A stretch of 5,776 nucleotides of DNA. It comes from Tissierellia bacterium (GTDB lineage: Bacteria > Bacillota > Clostridia > Tissierellales > Tissierellaceae). This document shows positions 5,306 through 5,776 of the stretch, piece by piece (the stretch's first letter is position 1; each line of letters opens with the position of its first letter). The notes beneath the pieces are model-generated. The model was not told the DNA's origin. It saw only the letters and a program-made list of their open reading frames with translations, and ran no database searches. A program made the translations under genes and the position numbers. The DNA lies in the NCBI GenBank assembly GCA_012521625.1, contig JAAYLY010000117.1, forward strand, positions 1 to 5,776, read 5' to 3'.

Positions 5306-5776
5306 CAACTGCCAAATAGCTTCATTGCTTGTAGAGATGGCTATGGCCCCTGCTTCCAGGCTTGATTCTACATCCCGAAAATCCGAAATTAGGCCGCCTG
5401 CAATTAGGGGAAGCTTAGTCTCCCTTACTATCCTCTCTATAACCCTAGGCAAAATGCCAGGCAGGATTTCTATGGCATGGGGCCTGTTTTTCTTAACAGC
5501 CTCCAATACTTCATTTAAGGTTCTGCTATCATGGATAAAGGTCCTCCTGATGGTAAAGACCCCCATATCCTTGCTCAATTTTAAAAGGTTTTCCCTGGAG
5601 GTAATGATACCGTCTAAGGGAATATTTCTTACTATATATTCTAAGCCCCAGGTATCCTTGGAAAAGCCATCGATTTCATCTACATAGATTAGTAAGACCT
5701 TATCCATCCTACTTACCCTATTGGCGATTTCCTTTAGGTTGAATATATTGCCAGTCAGTAAAGCTATAATTTCACA
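5297..5776 (-). CDS. glpP: Glycerol-3-phosphate responsive antiterminator GlpP (N-terminus beyond window)
   Basis: The frame runs from the right edge (base 5776) to TAA at 5297-5299, giving 159 residues without a stop. An internal ATG at 5705-5707 is not the real start, because the 23 codons upstream of it still match the family (C-EIIALLTGNI-FNLKEIA). Other GlpP landmarks are YVDEIDGFSKD, W-GLEYI, DGIITSRENLL, IEILPG, LPLIAGGLI and ISTSNEAIW. Family members have about 180-190 residues, so roughly 25-30 are missing. In Bacillus, GlpP binds glycerol-3-phosphate and the leader of glp mRNAs, preventing early termination of glycerol uptake and catabolism genes. The C-terminus looks complete. The gene converges on the envelope operon, with only 24 bases between the stop codons. 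Any glp target genes would lie outside the window. Confidence 0.93.
   Translation of the reverse strand, partial: CEIIALLTGNIFNLKEIANRVSRMDKVLLIYVDEIDGFSKDTWGLEYIVRNIPLDGIITSRENLLKLSKDMGVFTIRRTFIHDSRTLNEVLEAVKKNRPHAIEILPGILPRVIERIVRETKLPLIAGGLISDFRDVESSLEAGAIAISTSNEAIWQLKR

Noticed and set aside
5325..5687. Plus-strand open frame of 120 codons opposite glpP
   Set aside because: The minus strand carries clear GlpP family motifs, and the plus frame has no ribosome binding site and a shadow-like composition.
1..5776. CRISPR array, tRNA/rRNA genes, insertion sequence or phage features
   Set aside because: I saw no regularly spaced repeats, no cloverleaf or rRNA sequence, no transposase or integrase, and no terminal inverted repeats. 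The gene set is chromosomal housekeeping and envelope-related.

Overview
This window looks like part of the chromosome of a low-GC, Gram-positive anaerobe of the Clostridia/Tissierellia type. The evidence is a moderately AT-rich composition, strong AGGAGG-type ribosome binding sites, heavy use of AGG for Arg and of ATA and CTA codons, rho-independent terminators with T-tracts, a Firmicute-style GlpP antiterminator and a lipoprotein-rich envelope gene set. The genus is an inference and cannot be fixed from this sequence alone.

Layout. Positions 1-97 hold the last 31 codons of an ABC-exporter ATPase. About 100 bases without a gene follow, then a strong terminator at 196-235. A near-consensus sigma-A promoter (TTGTAA, 17 bp, TATAAT; 245-273) comes next and drives five genes on the + strand: a membrane-anchored polysaccharide deacetylase (308-1216), an OmpR-family response regulator (1266-1955), its sensor histidine kinase (1965-3359), a 501-residue lipoprotein of unknown family (3359-4864) and a 122-residue three-helix membrane protein (4904-5272). 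Gaps within the set are small (49 bp, 9 bp, a 1-base overlap, 39 bp). I see no internal terminator, and the set ends at a GC-rich terminator at 5275-5305. A convergent gene encoding the glycerol-3-phosphate responsive antiterminator GlpP runs off the right edge, and its stop codon touches the terminator stem.

How the genes may work together. The window appears to hold one complete transcription unit for envelope sensing and modification: a cell-wall deacetylase as effector, a two-component pair as sensor and regulator, and two exported or membrane proteins of unknown role downstream of the kinase. The order regulator-kinase-large exported protein-small membrane protein recalls walR-walK-walH-walI of other Firmicutes, although the kinase lacks the cytoplasmic PAS domain of WalK and the downstream proteins are not recognisable as YycH or YycI.

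The most notable signal is regulatory. TGTTAC-N5-TGTAAC at 235-251 matches the published WalR (YycF) box consensus at every position and overlaps the -35 element of the deacetylase promoter. This suggests that the operon's own regulator, or the cell's WalR, controls (probably represses) the deacetylase operon.
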